The notes below the pieces were generated by a model. It did not search any database. It was given only the letters and a program-made list of their open reading frames with translations, and was not told the DNA's origin. A DNA stretch of 64,000 nucleotides from Amorphus coralli DSM 19760. Lineage in GTDB: Bacteria > Pseudomonadota > Alphaproteobacteria > Rhizobiales > Amorphaceae. The translations under genes and the position numbers were made by a program. Below, piece after piece: positions 40,747-50,644 of this stretch (position 1 is its first letter; each line of letters begins with the position of its first letter). Location: NCBI RefSeq assembly GCF_000374525.1, contig NZ_KB894573.1, positions 201,745 through 265,744 on the forward strand, given 5' to 3'.

Positions 40747-42027
40747 GTGCCCGTCAACAAACCGCCCTACGTGCAGGCGAAAACCCTCAAACACGGCATG
40801 TCCTTCTATTGGGTGCCGCCGAGCAAGTACAAAAAGTTCGCCGAGGCAGCCGGGGAGCCGTTCCCTTTCACGACCGTTGCTCTCGGCACCAACCTGTCAC
40901 AGCACGAACTGGATGCAGCGGCCGAGCCGCACAACACCATCTTCGCGGCTTGGCTGTCCGACCGCACCGAACGCAACGCCGCCGCCGGCCCGCGCTACGG
41001 CACGCTCCGGTGGTTGCTGATGACGGTCTATCTCGAGCACAAGGTCTTCACGCGGAAGGTGTCCGAGCGCTCCCGGCCCGACTATGTCCGCTTATTCCGG
41101 CGCCTCTGCGAACTGCCGACGAAGAGCGGGAAGGGCAAGGTAGGTGAAATCCGCGTGGACACCATCACCGTCGCGGCCGCCCAGAGGCTCTATGATCGGC
41201 TGATCGACGAGTGGTCGGTGCCCCAGGCAAACAAGGCCATCCGCTATCTCACGCCGGTCTGGGAGCGGCTCCGGCAGTATTACCCTGAAATGTTGGGGCG
41301 CGAGAAACACTCAGCCCCCTGGCTCGGCGTGGCCAAGGAAAAGCATGTCAGGGTCGAGAAGACGGCGGTCGACCGCGACACCGTCTACCGCTTCGCCGAA
41401 GCGGCGATAGCCGAAGGACGGCCGGAGTGTGCTGCGGCAGCCGTGATCTGTTTCGAGTGGCTGCAGCGGCCGGAGAACGTCGTTGGGGGAAAGATCAGGT
41501 GGGGAGATTATCGCAATCGCGATTGGCCGAACGCTCTGAGGATTGAGCACCACAAGAATGGAGCGTTCGTCTGGCACCCGCTGGAGGCGGAAGACCCGGA
41601 GACGGGCGAGCAGGTGCTCTTCTATGCCGACGCAGAAGCGGTGCTGCAGCAGTTGCCAAGGCGCGGCGTGTCGATGATCCTCGGTCCACAGGGGCAGCAG
41701 TATCAAGGATCCAGGTTCGCACACATCGTGCGCGGCATTGCCGACAGAGCCGGCCTGCCGGAGTTCAGCCTCGATGCCTGCCGCCACGGCGGCCTGAACG
41801 AGCTGGAAGAGGCCGGCCTGACCGACGGCCAGGGCATGGCGCTCTCGGGCCACAAGACGAAGACCGCCTACCGCGGCTACATGAAGCGATCGCTGGAGAA
41901 GGCCCTCGCTCCGACCATGAAGCGGATGGCTCACCGAGACGCCGATTACGCCGCCGGAAAGGCGACCTCGGGACGGCCGCGGAGAGAACCGCCCGTGAAC
42001 AGAGTTCAGAAAAAAGCGCGGATCTGA
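40747..42027 (+). CDS. Tyrosine recombinase (island integrase)
   Basis: GTG 40747 gives 426 residues and fits the 2-base gap after the previous gene. The catalytic domain shows the first Arg in WLQRPENVV near 240, Lys in HHKNGAFVW near 268, a DACRHGGLNELEEAGLTDGQ block with the second Arg near 345, and SGHKTKTAYRGYMK near 366 with the His and nucleophilic Tyr. The N-terminal part would bind arm sites. It ends 74 bases before the tRNA-Cys gene and reads toward it, the classic layout for a tRNA-targeting integrase. It would insert and excise the 41.5-kb island at the 42-bp core. Confidence 0.9.
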   Translation: MPVNKPPYVQAKTLKHGMSFYWVPPSKYKKFAEAAGEPFPFTTVALGTNLSQHELDAAAEPHNTIFAAWLSDRTERNAAAGPRYGTLRWLLMTVYLEHKVFTRKVSERSRPDYVRLFRRLCELPTKSGKGKVGEIRVDTITVAAAQRLYDRLIDEWSVPQANKAIRYLTPVWERLRQYYPEMLGREKHSAPWLGVAKEKHVRVEKTAVDRDTVYRFAEAAIAEGRPECAAAAVICFEWLQRPENVVGGKIRWGDYRNRDWPNALRIEHHKNGAFVWHPLEAEDPETGEQVLFYADAEAVLQQLPRRGVSMILGPQGQQYQGSRFAHIVRGIADRAGLPEFSLDACRHGGLNELEEAGLTDGQGMALSGHKTKTAYRGYMKRSLEKALAPTMKRMAHRDADYAAGKATSGRPRREPPVNRVQKKARI

Positions 42028-42039
42028 GTTCAGAAAATT
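42003..42039. repeat. Candidate integrase arm-type sites, right end
   Basis: AGTTCAGAAAA (42003-42013) and AGTTCAGAAAATT (42027-42039) repeat the motif found at 617-627 (inverted) and 682-694. They overlap the integrase 3' end and stop codon, so integrase binding could also affect its own transcript. Confidence 0.45.
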
Positions 42040-42060
42040 CTGGATGATGCCGGATTGGGC

Positions 42061-42089
42061 TTGCGCAAGTGATTGGGCTTCAATACCTA
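42061..42089 (+). promoter_or_regulatory. Island-supplied tRNA-Cys promoter
   Basis: TTGCGC (42061-42066), 17 bases and TACCTA (42084-42089) lie 12 bases before the tRNA. The geometry is identical to the stranded promoter at 510-538, although the spacer sequence differs. The island therefore carried its own promoter to keep the tRNA expressed after integration. Confidence 0.6.
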
Positions 42090-42101
42090 TCCCAGCCGAG
42101 T

Positions 42102-42175
42102 GGCGACGTGGCGGAGTGGTTACGCAGCGGACTGCAAATCCGTGTACGCCGGTTCGATTCCGGCCGTCGCCTCCA
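42102..42175 (+). tRNA. tRNA-Cys (GCA), attR
   Basis: A full cloverleaf is present. The acceptor stem GGCGACG pairs with CGTCGCC. The anticodon stem GCGGA/TCCGT encloses loop CTGCAAA with anticodon GCA. The T stem GCCGG/CCGGC has loop TTCGATT. The discriminator T is followed by encoded CCA. The first 41 bases duplicate 551-591 and mark the right island junction. The 3' part is original chromosome. Confidence 0.96.
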
Positions 42176-42372
42176 ACCCCCCGACAATCCGATACCCGAT
42201 GATGCCCGTTGCGGACGGTCAGCGGACGCGTTCGCGCGTTGCGCCGTCGGACGGCATCCGACATCGGTTCGATTGCACATGACGGTGTCAGGTTGTCCCG
42301 GTCGGAGACCTGACACCGGCGCAGGGTTCAGCCCCTCAGGCCCGGCTGGCGCGGACCTCGGGAACACGGGAC

Positions 42373-44079
42373 CTAGAGCGCGCGGCGCTCGGCCTCGCCG
42401 GTCACGTCCTTCTTGGTCAGGCCCGGCAGGGTGAACACCTGGCCCGGATAGATCAGGTGCGGATCGCGGATCTGTCCGCCGTTGGCCTGGTAGATCGAGG
42501 TATAGTTGAAGCCGTCGCCGTAGAAATGGTGGGCCACGGTCCACAGATTGTCGCCACGCCGGATGAGAACCCGGACGCCCTCCTCGGTCTCGCCAACCAC
42601 CTCGACTTCGGGGGCGGCGTCCGGCTCGGCGCTGGCTTCCGGTTGAGCACTGGCCACCGTTTTCTCCGGGGCCGGCCGATATCCGAACGGCACCTCAGCG
42701 CGCGCCGCGACCGATCCCTTCGCATCGGTGACCTGGTCGGCCCTGATGTTCGATTCGCCGCGCTCGAATGCCATTTCGGCCTCGAACTGCCAGCGCCCGT
42801 CATTGCCGGCGGTCGCCTCGCCAACGAACTCGCCACCGAGATAGACCCACACGTCCGTGCCGGGTTCGCTGGTACCGCTCACCCGAAAATGCCCCGTATC
42901 CGCTTCAGCGCTCTCGATGCTCACCGGCAGCATCGACGCGGGCGCCGCGCCTGCGTCCCGACCGGATGCATCGGCGGACGCGACAACCGCTTCGCTTTGC
43001 GTTCCGGTGCGGTCGGAGTCGGGCTGATCCGCTGCCTGCACCGTGCCCGAGGGCTCGCTCGCCGACTGCGCAGCATCGGCGTCATCGTCCGCAGACGGCA
43101 CGGCGTCGGTTCCGCCGCTCGGCGCAGCGGCTTCGTCCACAGCCGGCTCTGTCAGCGTCTCCTCGCGCACCTTCAGCGTGCCGATCACCGTCTCCTCGGA
43201 GCCGGAGACCTCGCCACCGTCAGACGATACGGTATTGCCCGCCGGGGTACTGCCCTCGTCACCGGCGGGCCGGTCTTCGCTCGACTGCGTGGCATCGTCC
43301 GAGCCCGCGGTGTCTGCAGACGCGACCTGGCTCGCAGCCGGCTCAGGCTTCTGGATGATCGTGTCGGGCGCGTTGGGGCGGGTGACCGCGACAAGCGGCG
43401 TCGCGCTCTTGTCGTGCGGGATGGACACTGCAAGGCGTTCCACGGACGCCTTCTCCTGCTCGGCCTGTTCGTGGCTGGCGCGAACCGCGATGTCGTAGTT
43501 CCCCGGCTTGAGCGGCTCCTCCAGCACGATGACCCACTCGCCGTTGGCATTGGCCGTGGTCTGGCCGATCACGGTGCCATTGGCCTCCAGGACGATCGTC
43601 GCACCGGGGCTGGCGCGGCCGGCAATGACCGCCTCGCCCGACGGCTCCACACGCACGATGTCGTAGCTCGGCGTCTGAAGCTCGATGGTCGTGACGGTCT
43701 TCTCGACCGGCTCCGGTTCGCTCGCGGTCCGGGTGCCGGCTTCGTCCGATCCCGTGCTGTCGGCGCGCGCTGCAGCGGCCGTGCCGTTCTCCGACTGACC
43801 GTCAGTGGTCGCGGGCGTTTCGTCTCCAGCTGCAGGCGCATCCGTCGCGTCGTCGCCCGGCCCGGATGGGGCGAGGCCCGCCGTCTCCGTTTCGGTATCG
43901 GTCTCGCTCGCACTGGCAACATCCGTTCCAGCTTCGGGGGCGCCGTTGCCGGCCCCGGTCGGTGTGGCCGTCTGCGTGGCGGAGGGCGCCGGCGCCTCTG
44001 GCTGGAAGGCAACATAGAGGCCGATACCCAGCACGATCAGAAGAAACAGAATCGCGCCGCCGCTCGAACGTGAATTCAT
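42373..44079 (-). CDS. LysM-domain envelope protein with N-terminal membrane anchor
   Basis: ATG 44077-44079 gives 568 residues starting MNSRSSGGAILFLLIVLGIG; the frame further upstream is not coding-like. One membrane helix (about 8-26) is followed by a long acidic A/S/T/E-rich linker. Two Ig-like segments (VEPSGEAVIAGRASPGATIV near 145, and VSGTSEPGTDVWVYLGGEFV near 410) come next, then a C-terminal LysM domain (VLIRRGDNLWTVAHHFYGDG near 510). LysM binds peptidoglycan, so the protein likely spans from the inner membrane to the cell wall. It belongs to the original chromosome next to the tRNA. Confidence 0.85.
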   Translation of the reverse strand: MNSRSSGGAILFLLIVLGIGLYVAFQPEAPAPSATQTATPTGAGNGAPEAGTDVASASETDTETETAGLAPSGPGDDATDAPAAGDETPATTDGQSENGTAAAARADSTGSDEAGTRTASEPEPVEKTVTTIELQTPSYDIVRVEPSGEAVIAGRASPGATIVLEANGTVIGQTTANANGEWVIVLEEPLKPGNYDIAVRASHEQAEQEKASVERLAVSIPHDKSATPLVAVTRPNAPDTIIQKPEPAASQVASADTAGSDDATQSSEDRPAGDEGSTPAGNTVSSDGGEVSGSEETVIGTLKVREETLTEPAVDEAAAPSGGTDAVPSADDDADAAQSASEPSGTVQAADQPDSDRTGTQSEAVVASADASGRDAGAAPASMLPVSIESAEADTGHFRVSGTSEPGTDVWVYLGGEFVGEATAGNDGRWQFEAEMAFERGESNIRADQVTDAKGSVAARAEVPFGYRPAPEKTVASAQPEASAEPDAAPEVEVVGETEEGVRVLIRRGDNLWTVAHHFYGDGFNYTSIYQANGGQIRDPHLIYPGQVFTLPGLTKKDVTGEAERRAL

Positions 44080-44335
44080 GGCTGTCTTGCTCCGGCGGCG
44101 CACGGAATGCGGTCCGCCACCGACTTTCATGTTGCGCGCCAGCACCGTCAAACACGAATCGGCGCAAGGTTCGTTGACAGGTTCGACCCGCACACGGTGC
44201 GGAACAAGCTCGGAACTGTCAGAGTTTCCCGCCTATTAGCGCCGAAACCCTGGGCGAACAACTGCACGGTCGGAAATCGCCCGCCCCGCGCAGTCGTTCT
44301 TGACGGTCTGCAACCCGCCTGCCACATCGACAGCC

Positions 44336-44935
44336 ATGACAGAATTGAAGCGTGTTTGCGTCTATTGCGGCTCCGGCCATGGCAGGAATCCCGCCTACGA
44401 GGCCGCTGCGGCCGAGCTCGGGGGCGCACTCGCCGCCGCGGGGCTCGAGCTCGTCTACGGCGGTGGATCGATCGGTCTGATGGGCACGGTCGCCCACTCC
44501 GTCCTCAGCGCGGGCGGCCGCGTGACCGGGGTCATCCCGCAGTTCCTGAAGGACCGCGAGGTCATGCTCGCGGACGTCACCGAGTTGATCACAACGGCCG
44601 ACATGCACGAGCGCAAGCGCATCATGTTCGAGCGCGCCGACGCGTTCGTGGCGCTTCCCGGCGGCATCGGCACGCTGGAAGAGGTCGTCGAGATGATGAC
44701 CTGGTCGCAGCTCGGCCAGCACGAGAAACCGATCCTCCTCGCGAATATCGAGGGCTTCTGGGATCCGCTGACGGTGCTCCTCGATCACATGCGCGACGAG
44801 GCGTTCCTGCGCCCCGGCCTGGACGTCACCTTCGTGACCGCCGATCGGATCGCGGACGTGGTACCCCGCCTGCGCGAGGCGCTTGCCGCGCGCGACGAGC
44901 TGCAGGGCGACCGCGAGACCATCGAAAAGCTCTGA
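44336..44935 (+). CDS. LOG family nucleotide 5'-monophosphate phosphoribohydrolase
   Basis: The start at ATG 44336 gives MTELKRVCVYCGSGHGRNP and a 199-residue protein, full length for the LOG family. It keeps LELVYGGGSIGLMGTVA near 42, the ERKRIMFERADAF helix, and the catalytic PGGIGTLEEVVEMMTW near 110. LOG enzymes release a free base from nucleoside 5'-monophosphates (cytokinin activation in plants and some bacteria). It diverges from the LysM gene, and no partner gene hints at a cytokinin role, so housekeeping nucleotide salvage is more likely. Confidence 0.9.
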   Translation: MTELKRVCVYCGSGHGRNPAYEAAAAELGGALAAAGLELVYGGGSIGLMGTVAHSVLSAGGRVTGVIPQFLKDREVMLADVTELITTADMHERKRIMFERADAFVALPGGIGTLEEVVEMMTWSQLGQHEKPILLANIEGFWDPLTVLLDHMRDEAFLRPGLDVTFVTADRIADVVPRLREALAARDELQGDRETIEKL

Positions 44936-45001
44936 CACGGATCCGCACGAAGCGGGAGCGGGCCGGCCGGAACCTGGTGACGGACGGCCCCCTTTCGCGC
45001 C

Positions 45002-46615
45002 CTACTCAGCCGCGACGCGCAGCTCCTCGCCCATCTTCATCAGCCGATAGGTGATGGAATCCGTCAGCGCCTGGAACGAGGCGTCGACGATGTTCGGCGA
45101 CACACCGATCGTGAACCAGCGGGTGCCCCGGGAATCGCCGCTCTCGATCAGCACCCGGGTGATCGCCGCGGTCGAGCCGTTCAGTACACGGACCTTGAAG
45201 TCGATGAGTTCCAGGTCCGCGATCGCCTCCTGGTAGGGGCCGAGATCCTTGCGCAGCGCCAGGTCCAGCGCATTGATCGGACCGTTGCCTTCCGCCACCG
45301 ACATCACCGTCTGGCCACCGACGTGGATCTTCACCACGGCCTCGGAGATCGTCACCAGTTCGCCGATGGCGTTGTGGCGGCGCTCCACCATGACGCGGAA
45401 CGATTCCACGTCGAAGAACTCCGGCACGGAGCCGAGCGCGCGCAGTGCCAGCATCTCGAACGAGGCGTCCGCCGCCTCATAGGAGTAGCCCTGCGCCTCC
45501 CGCTCCTTGACCTGGGCGAGCAGCGTATCGAGGCGCGGATCGTCCGATGCGACGGTGATCCCGAGCCGCTCCAGCTCCGACAGGAGGTTGGACTTGCCCG
45601 CCTGGTCGGACACCAGAACCCGGCGGCGGTTGCCCACCTGCTCCGGCGGGATGTGCTCGTAGGTCTCCGGCTCCTTCAGGATTGCCGAAGCATGGATGCC
45701 AGCTTTCGTGGTGAAGGCGGCCGCCCCGACATAGGGCGCGTGGACGTCCGGCGAGCGGTTGAGCAGCTCGTCGAAACGCCGCGACAGGAGCGTAATGTCC
45801 GCCAGCGCGTCATCGCTCACGCCGATCTCGAACAGATCCCTGTAGGACGCCTTGAGCTTCAAGGTCGGGATCAGGGTTATCAGGTTCGCGTTGCCGCAGC
45901 GCTCGCCGATGCCGTTCAGCGTGCCCTGGATCTGGCGCACGCCGCCACGCACCGCGGCCAGCGAGTTGGCCACCGCGTGCCCGGTGTCGTTATGGGCGTG
46001 GATGCCGAGATGGCTGCCCGGAACCCGCTCGGCCACCGTGCGCACGACGCTCTCGATCGTCTCCGGCATGGTGCCGCCGTTGGTGTCGCACAGGATCACC
46101 CAGCGCGCGCCGGCCCGGTAGGCGGTTTCCACGCAGGCCACCGCGAACTCGGGATCGGCGGCATAGCCGTCGAAGAAGTGTTCGCAATCGACCAGCGCCT
46201 CCTTGCCGGCGGCAAGCGTCGCCCCGACGGACTCGGCGATGCCGTCGAGGTTCTCGTCCAGGCTGATGCCGAGCGCGACGCGCACGTGGTAGTCCCACGC
46301 CTTGGCCACGAAGCAGATGGAATCCGAAGCCGAGTTGATCAGCCCGGACAGGCCCGGGTCGTTGGAGACCGACCGCCCCGCGCGCTTCGTCATGCCGAAG
46401 GCGGTAAAGCGCGCGCGGGTCGTGCGCGGGCTGTTGAAGAAGGCCGTATCGGTGGGGTTCGCGCCGGGATAGCCGCCCTCGATATAATCGACGCCGAGCT
46501 CTTCCAGGATGTCTACCACCGCAATCTTCTCTTCCAGCGAGAAGTTCAGGCCGTGGGTCTGGGCCCCGTCCCTGAGCGTGGTGTCAAAGAGGGTGAGCGT
46601 CTCTTTCTCGGTCAT
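45002..46615 (-). CDS. cimA: (R)-citramalate synthase
   Basis: ATG 46613-46615 overlaps the cysS stop (ATGA) and gives 537 residues. It starts [20 protein letters not shown], the HMGL-like catalytic signature. It has the metal-binding [17 protein letters not shown] near 205 and the [14 protein letters not shown] segment of the C-terminal LeuA dimer domain near 425. This is the CimA subgroup that condenses pyruvate with acetyl-CoA to citramalate for isoleucine synthesis, as opposed to LeuA. The C-terminal regulatory domain suggests isoleucine feedback. Confidence 0.88.
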   Translation of the reverse strand: MTEKETLTLFDTTLRDGAQTHGLNFSLEEKIAVVDILEELGVDYIEGGYPGANPTDTAFFNSPRTTRARFTAFGMTKRAGRSVSNDPGLSGLINSASDSICFVAKAWDYHVRVALGISLDENLDGIAESVGATLAAGKEALVDCEHFFDGYAADPEFAVACVETAYRAGARWVILCDTNGGTMPETIESVVRTVAERVPGSHLGIHAHNDTGHAVANSLAAVRGGVRQIQGTLNGIGERCGNANLITLIPTLKLKASYRDLFEIGVSDDALADITLLSRRFDELLNRSPDVHAPYVGAAAFTTKAGIHASAILKEPETYEHIPPEQVGNRRRVLVSDQAGKSNLLSELERLGITVASDDPRLDTLLAQVKEREAQGYSYEAADASFEMLALRALGSVPEFFDVESFRVMVERRHNAIGELVTISEAVVKIHVGGQTVMSVAEGNGPINALDLALRKDLGPYQEAIADLELIDFKVRVLNGSTAAITRVLIESGDSRGTRWFTIGVSPNIVDASFQALTDSITYRLMKMGEELRVAAE

Positions 46616-48072
46616 CGCGCGACCTCCCAGGTCGTCTTCGGCTGGCCCGTCTCGGGGTCCTTGCCGTCCTTCAGAAGAATACCCCGTTCGGCGAGGCTGT
46701 CGCGAATGCGGTCGGCCTCGGCGAAGTCGCGCGCACCGCGGGCCGCGGCGCGCGCCTCGATCATCTCGGCGATCTCCGCTTCCGGGACCGGCGGGGCCTC
46801 TTGGGCCGCAGCCGCGAATCCAAGATCGAAGCCCAGCAACAGGAGCGAGGCCGACAGCGTCCGCGCCGCATCGCGATCCCGCCGACTGTCGTCGCCGATC
46901 GACTTGGCAATCTCGTGCAGGCGGGCGATCGCCTTCGGCGTGTTGAGATCGTCGGCGAGCGCCGCCACGACCTGCGCGTCCGGCGTCCCCTCCGAGACAT
47001 CGTCGCCAATGCGCCGCTTCCAGCGCAGAAGGTTCGCTTCCGCCTCCTCCAGCGCGCGCACGGTCCAGTCGATCGGCTGGCGGTAGTCGGTACCCAGCAT
47101 GGCGAGGCGGAGCACCTCGCCCGGCCACGTGCGGCCGCCGAACGCATCGGTGCTCAACAGATCGCGGATGGTGATGAAGTTGCCGAGCGATTTCGACATC
47201 TTCTCGCCCTCCACCTGGAGGAATCCGTTGTGCATCCACACCGACGCCATCCGGTCCGAATGGAAGCAGGCGCGCGACTGCGCGACCTCGTTCTCATGGT
47301 GCGGAAAGACCAGGTCGATGCCACCACCATGGATGTCGAACTGGTGGGGGTGCTCGCGGGCAGCCTCGCTCAGCCGGTCCTCCAGCGCCTCCCAGAGGAA
47401 CCGGTCGGCCATCGCGGAGCACTCGATGTGCCAGCCGGGACGACCCATGCCCTCGATACCGCACGGGCTCGGCCAGCCGGGCTCGCCTTCCGACGACGGC
47501 TTCCAGAGCACGAAGTCGGCCGGATCCTTCTTGTAAGGCGCCACCTCGACGCGCGCGCCGGCGATCATCTCCTTCATCGGCCGCCCCGAAAGGCCGCCAT
47601 AGTCGGCCAGCGACGGCACGTTGAAGAGCACATGCCCCTCGGCGACATAGGCGTGGCCGGCCTCGACCAGGCCCTCGATCATCGCCTTCATGTCGTCGAT
47701 ATGCTCGGTGGCACGCGGCTGATGCGTCGGCGGCAGGCACTGGAGCCCCGCGACGTCCTCGCAATAATCGGCCAGCGTCGTCTCGGTCAGCTCGCGGATG
47801 GAGATGCCGCGCTCGGCGGCGCGCGCGTTGATCTTGTCGTCCACGTCCGTGATGTTGCGGACATAGGTGACCGCGGCCTCGCCGTAGACCAGCCTCAGGA
47901 GCCGGAACAGGACGTCGAAGACGATCGCCGGGCGCGCATTTCCGATGTGGGCGCGATCGTAGACCGTCGGGCCGCACACATACATGCGCACATTCGCCGG
48001 ATCGAGAGGCTGGAAGACCTCCTTCGTCCGGGTCAGCGTGTTGTAGAGCCGCAGCGTGATGTCACGCGCCAT
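46612..48072 (-). CDS. cysS: Cysteinyl-tRNA synthetase
   Basis: The 486-residue enzyme is full length. It has the zinc ligand Cys in [20 protein letters not shown] (HIGH box HIGN near 36) and the KMSKS loop [11 protein letters not shown] near 283. It charges tRNA-Cys, whose gene lies only 4 kb away. It is translationally coupled with cimA downstream. Start ATG at 48070-48072 follows a GGATCTGGGC stretch with only a weak ribosome-binding site. Confidence 0.95.
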   Translation of the reverse strand: MARDITLRLYNTLTRTKEVFQPLDPANVRMYVCGPTVYDRAHIGNARPAIVFDVLFRLLRLVYGEAAVTYVRNITDVDDKINARAAERGISIRELTETTLADYCEDVAGLQCLPPTHQPRATEHIDDMKAMIEGLVEAGHAYVAEGHVLFNVPSLADYGGLSGRPMKEMIAGARVEVAPYKKDPADFVLWKPSSEGEPGWPSPCGIEGMGRPGWHIECSAMADRFLWEALEDRLSEAAREHPHQFDIHGGGIDLVFPHHENEVAQSRACFHSDRMASVWMHNGFLQVEGEKMSKSLGNFITIRDLLSTDAFGGRTWPGEVLRLAMLGTDYRQPIDWTVRALEEAEANLLRWKRRIGDDVSEGTPDAQVVAALADDLNTPKAIARLHEIAKSIGDDSRRDRDAARTLSASLLLLGFDLGFAAAAQEAPPVPEAEIAEMIEARAAARGARDFAEADRIRDSLAERGILLKDGKDPETGQPKTTWEVAR

Positions 48073-48437
48073 GCCCAGATCCCTCCGTCGCCGGCCGGGT
48101 CCGCGATCTCTTCCGATTGTCCATTTGGGCAGAAGAAGACGGCCACAGCCAGCAAGCGCTAGCTGTTAATAATGATCCCGCAGAGAATGGTCGCAGCGGT
48201 GCTCGTCTTCATGGGGATCGTGATCCTCCATCGCGGCGGCTTCGTCAAGTCTTGGTTTTGACGGCACGACGAGCGGTTCGCCCCGCGGCCCGCCGGATTG
48301 GCGGAACCGGATTCAGCTTCCCTTAAGACCTCTCCCCTAGGATTCCGGAAACGGAGCGGGCCCCGACCCGCACCGGCAACCGGACTGCGGACATTGATCC
48401 GCAGGCCGGGCCGGACAAGAAAACAGGAGTCGTCACG
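48073..48437. other. Intergenic region upstream of small exported peptide
   Basis: No gene is supported in these 365 bases. The segment before 48438 should hold the promoter of the small-peptide gene and, leftward, that of cysS, but no clear boxes are visible. Confidence 0.4.
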
Positions 48438-48638
48438 ATGATCCGCATTGCCCTTCAGGCGGTCATTGGGTCCGCCGTTCTCGCCGTCATCGCCGTCGGT
48501 CCGGTCGTGCTGTTTGCCAGCACCGCCAGGCTCAGCGGCAACCCGGGCGTCATTTCCCAGCGCATGCCCTGCGGCATGACCGGTGCGGAGTGCGCGGAAT
48601 CGCGCATGTTGGCCAGCCTTCACGGCATGCGGCAGTAG
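48438..48638 (+). CDS. Small membrane or exported peptide, copy 1 (66 aa)
   Basis: ATG 48438 follows CAGGAG by eight bases. The 66-residue product has a hydrophobic N-terminal segment (ALQAVIGSAVLAVIAVGPVV) and a soluble tail with two cysteines (RMPCGMTGAECAES), ending LASLHGMRQ. A paralogue lies 440 bases downstream with the same plan, including IQAV/LQAV, VGP and the closing LxGMR. No known family is recognised. Confidence 0.6.
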   Translation: MIRIALQAVIGSAVLAVIAVGPVVLFASTARLSGNPGVISQRMPCGMTGAECAESRMLASLHGMRQ

Positions 48639-48876
48639 GCGATCCCCGCACCGCCATCGTCCCCTGACAGCTGATATCCAACGCCCGGCGCACGCCCGTT
48701 CGCCGGGCGCATTGTATTGCGAATACACCCCCACAGCCAAAGGGTTAACGAGACCGGTCATCATTCTGAACGCTGCCTAAACGGACCCCTCAGGCACGGT
48801 TCAGCCCGACTCCGCCAGGGTTGCGATCAACACGGCGCGCCAAGCCGCCGCGGCAATCGAAACCGGAGTAACCTCA

Positions 48877-49071
48877 ATGACCCGCACCCTGATCCAGGCT
48901 GTTTCCGCTGGTGCCCTGATGGCTGCCGTGATGGTCGGCCCGATCGCGGCGTCCGCCGTGGCCTTTCACGGGACGCCCTCGTTCCTGTCCGACAAGGTGC
49001 TCTGCTACACCCGCGGCATTTCCTGCGGCCAGGGCCCGGTGATCATGCCGGCGCTGCTCGGGATGCGCTGA
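48877..49071 (+). CDS. Small membrane or exported peptide, copy 2 (64 aa)
   Basis: ATG 48877 follows CCGGAGT. The 64-residue product starts MTRTLIQAVSAGALMAAVMV, continues VGPIAASAVAFHGTPSFL, has two cysteines (VLCYTRGISCG) and ends ALLGMR. Its match in layout to the peptide at 48438 shows a tandem duplication. The conserved Cys pair suggests a disulphide or metal site outside the membrane. Function is unknown. Confidence 0.6.
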   Translation: MTRTLIQAVSAGALMAAVMVGPIAASAVAFHGTPSFLSDKVLCYTRGISCGQGPVIMPALLGMR

Positions 49072-49142
49072 GGCTCGAGCCTGCGCCGACCCGCAGCCGA
49101 TCGATGAAGCGCATTCGGTGGGAGCGCACCAAATCGCTTTCC

Positions 49143-49191
49143 CCGCAATCGCGGACGGAAAACCGCAAGAGCACTTTTCCCGGGATTGCTT
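49143..49191 (-). repeat. Dispersed hairpin repeat downstream of ntrC
   Basis: On the minus strand this reads AATCCCGGGAAAAGTG, GGTTTTCC and CGCGATTGCGG. It has an inner GGAAAA/TTTTCC stem and a near-palindromic outer arm. It abuts the ntrC stop codon. Related copies lie at 55821 and 55960. Such elements are widespread in Rhizobiales genomes and may end or stabilise transcripts. Confidence 0.6.
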
Positions 49192-50644
49192 ACCGGTTCC
49201 AGCGGATCAGCTGGATATCCAGGTCGCGGATCTTCTTGCGCAGGGTGTTGCGGTTCACGCCCAGAAGTTCGGCCGCCTTGATCTGGTTGCCCCGCGTCGC
49301 CGCGAGCGCGGCGGAGATCAGCGGATACTCCACGTCGCGAATGATGCGGTGGTAGAGTCCGGGCGGCGGCAGCTGGTTGCCGAAGCTGCTGAAATAGGTG
49401 TTCAGATGCCGCTCCACCGACAGCGGCAGCGTTTCGTCCTCGCGCGGCTCCGGGGCCTCGTGATCGACGGGGGGCGCAGCCTCGGCCTGGTCCAGCTCGT
49501 GCTCCACCAGCGCGGTGGTGATCACCTCCTGCGGGTAGAGCGCGGCGAGCCGGCGGACCAGGTTCTCGAGTTCGCGCACGTTGCCCGGCCAGCGATAGGC
49601 CTGCAGACGCTCCAGCGCATCATTTTCCAGCCGCTTGGCCGCCAGGCCCTCCTTCTCCACCTCGACGAAGAAATGGCGCACCAGGTCGGGAATATCCTCG
49701 CGGCGCTCGCGCAGCGGCGGAATCCGGATCGGCACCACGTTCAGGCGGAAGAAGAGATCCTCGCGGAACAGCCCCTGGCGGATCAGCTGGCGCAGATCGC
49801 GGTGGGTGGCGGCAACGATGCGCACATTGGTCTTGATGGGCGTGCGGCCGCCGACGGTGGTGTACTCACCCTGCTGCAGCACCCGCAGGAGCCGCGTCTG
49901 CGCCTCCATCGGCATGTCGCCGATTTCGTCGAGGAACAGAGTGCCGCCCTCGGCCTGTTCGAAGCGGCCGGCCTGGCGGGTTGCGGCACCGGTAAAGGCA
50001 CCCTTTTCGTGGCCGAACAGTTCCGCCTCGATGAGATCCTTCGGGATCGCCGCCATGTTGATGGCAACGAACGGGCCCTTGCGCCGCTTGCCGTAATCGT
50101 GGAGCGCGCGGGCCACGAGTTCCTTGCCGGTGCCGGACTCGCCGACGATCATCACCGACAGGTCGGTCTGCATCAGGCGCGCCAGCACACGGTAGATGTC
50201 CTGCATCGCCGGCGAGCGGCCGACCAGCGGGATTTTCTCGCCACTCTCGTCGGGCTGCGGGCTCTCCCGCGTTTCCTTCGGCTCCGACAGGGCCCGGCCG
50301 ATGATGGAGGTCAGCTCCTTCAGATCGAAGGGCTTGGGCAGATATTCGTAAGCACCGCGCTCCGAGGCCTTGATGGCCGTCATGAACGTGTTCTGGGCGC
50401 TCATCACGACGATGGGCAGGTCCGGACGGATCCGTTTGATGCGGGGGATCAGGTCGAAGGCGTTCTCGTCGGGCATCACCACGTCGGTGATCACCAGATC
50501 GCCCTGGCCCTGGCTGACCCAGTTCCAGAGGGTTGCGGCGTTCGACGTGAGCCGGACATCGTAGCCCACCCGGGACAGCGCCTGGTTGAGGACCGTGCGG
50601 ATCGCTGCGTCGTCGTCGGCGACGAGGATGGTTCCGTGCGACAT
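49190..50644 (-). CDS. ntrC: Nitrogen regulation response regulator NtrC
   Basis: The 484-residue protein starts at ATG 50642-50644, sharing a base with the ntrB stop. It has a receiver domain ([14 protein letters not shown], phospho-acceptor in [14 protein letters not shown] near 54) and a sigma-54 AAA+ domain ([15 protein letters not shown] near 168, GAFTGA loop near 220, [13 protein letters not shown] near 240). The C-terminal Fis-type helix-turn-helix is [20 protein letters not shown]. It activates nitrogen-scavenging genes with sigma-54 when phosphorylated by NtrB. The usual downstream ntrY-ntrX pair is absent. Confidence 0.95.
   Translation of the reverse strand: MSHGTILVADDDAAIRTVLNQALSRVGYDVRLTSNAATLWNWVSQGQGDLVITDVVMPDENAFDLIPRIKRIRPDLPIVVMSAQNTFMTAIKASERGAYEYLPKPFDLKELTSIIGRALSEPKETRESPQPDESGEKIPLVGRSPAMQDIYRVLARLMQTDLSVMIVGESGTGKELVARALHDYGKRRKGPFVAINMAAIPKDLIEAELFGHEKGAFTGAATRQAGRFEQAEGGTLFLDEIGDMPMEAQTRLLRVLQQGEYTTVGGRTPIKTNVRIVAATHRDLRQLIRQGLFREDLFFRLNVVPIRIPPLRERREDIPDLVRHFFVEVEKEGLAAKRLENDALERLQAYRWPGNVRELENLVRRLAALYPQEVITTALVEHELDQAEAAPPVDHEAPEPREDETLPLSVERHLNTYFSSFGNQLPPPGLYHRIIRDVEYPLISAALAATRGNQIKAAELLGVNRNTLRKKIRDLDIQLIRWNR

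Noticed and set aside
45323-47086. 587-codon plus-strand frame, and the minus-strand extension of cimA to 47239
   Set aside because: They are shadows of cimA and cysS, a common result of high third-position GC; motifs fit only the annotated genes.
48159-48764. 201-codon minus-strand frame
   Set aside because: It is antisense to the small exported peptide, has no ribosome-binding site and no motif.
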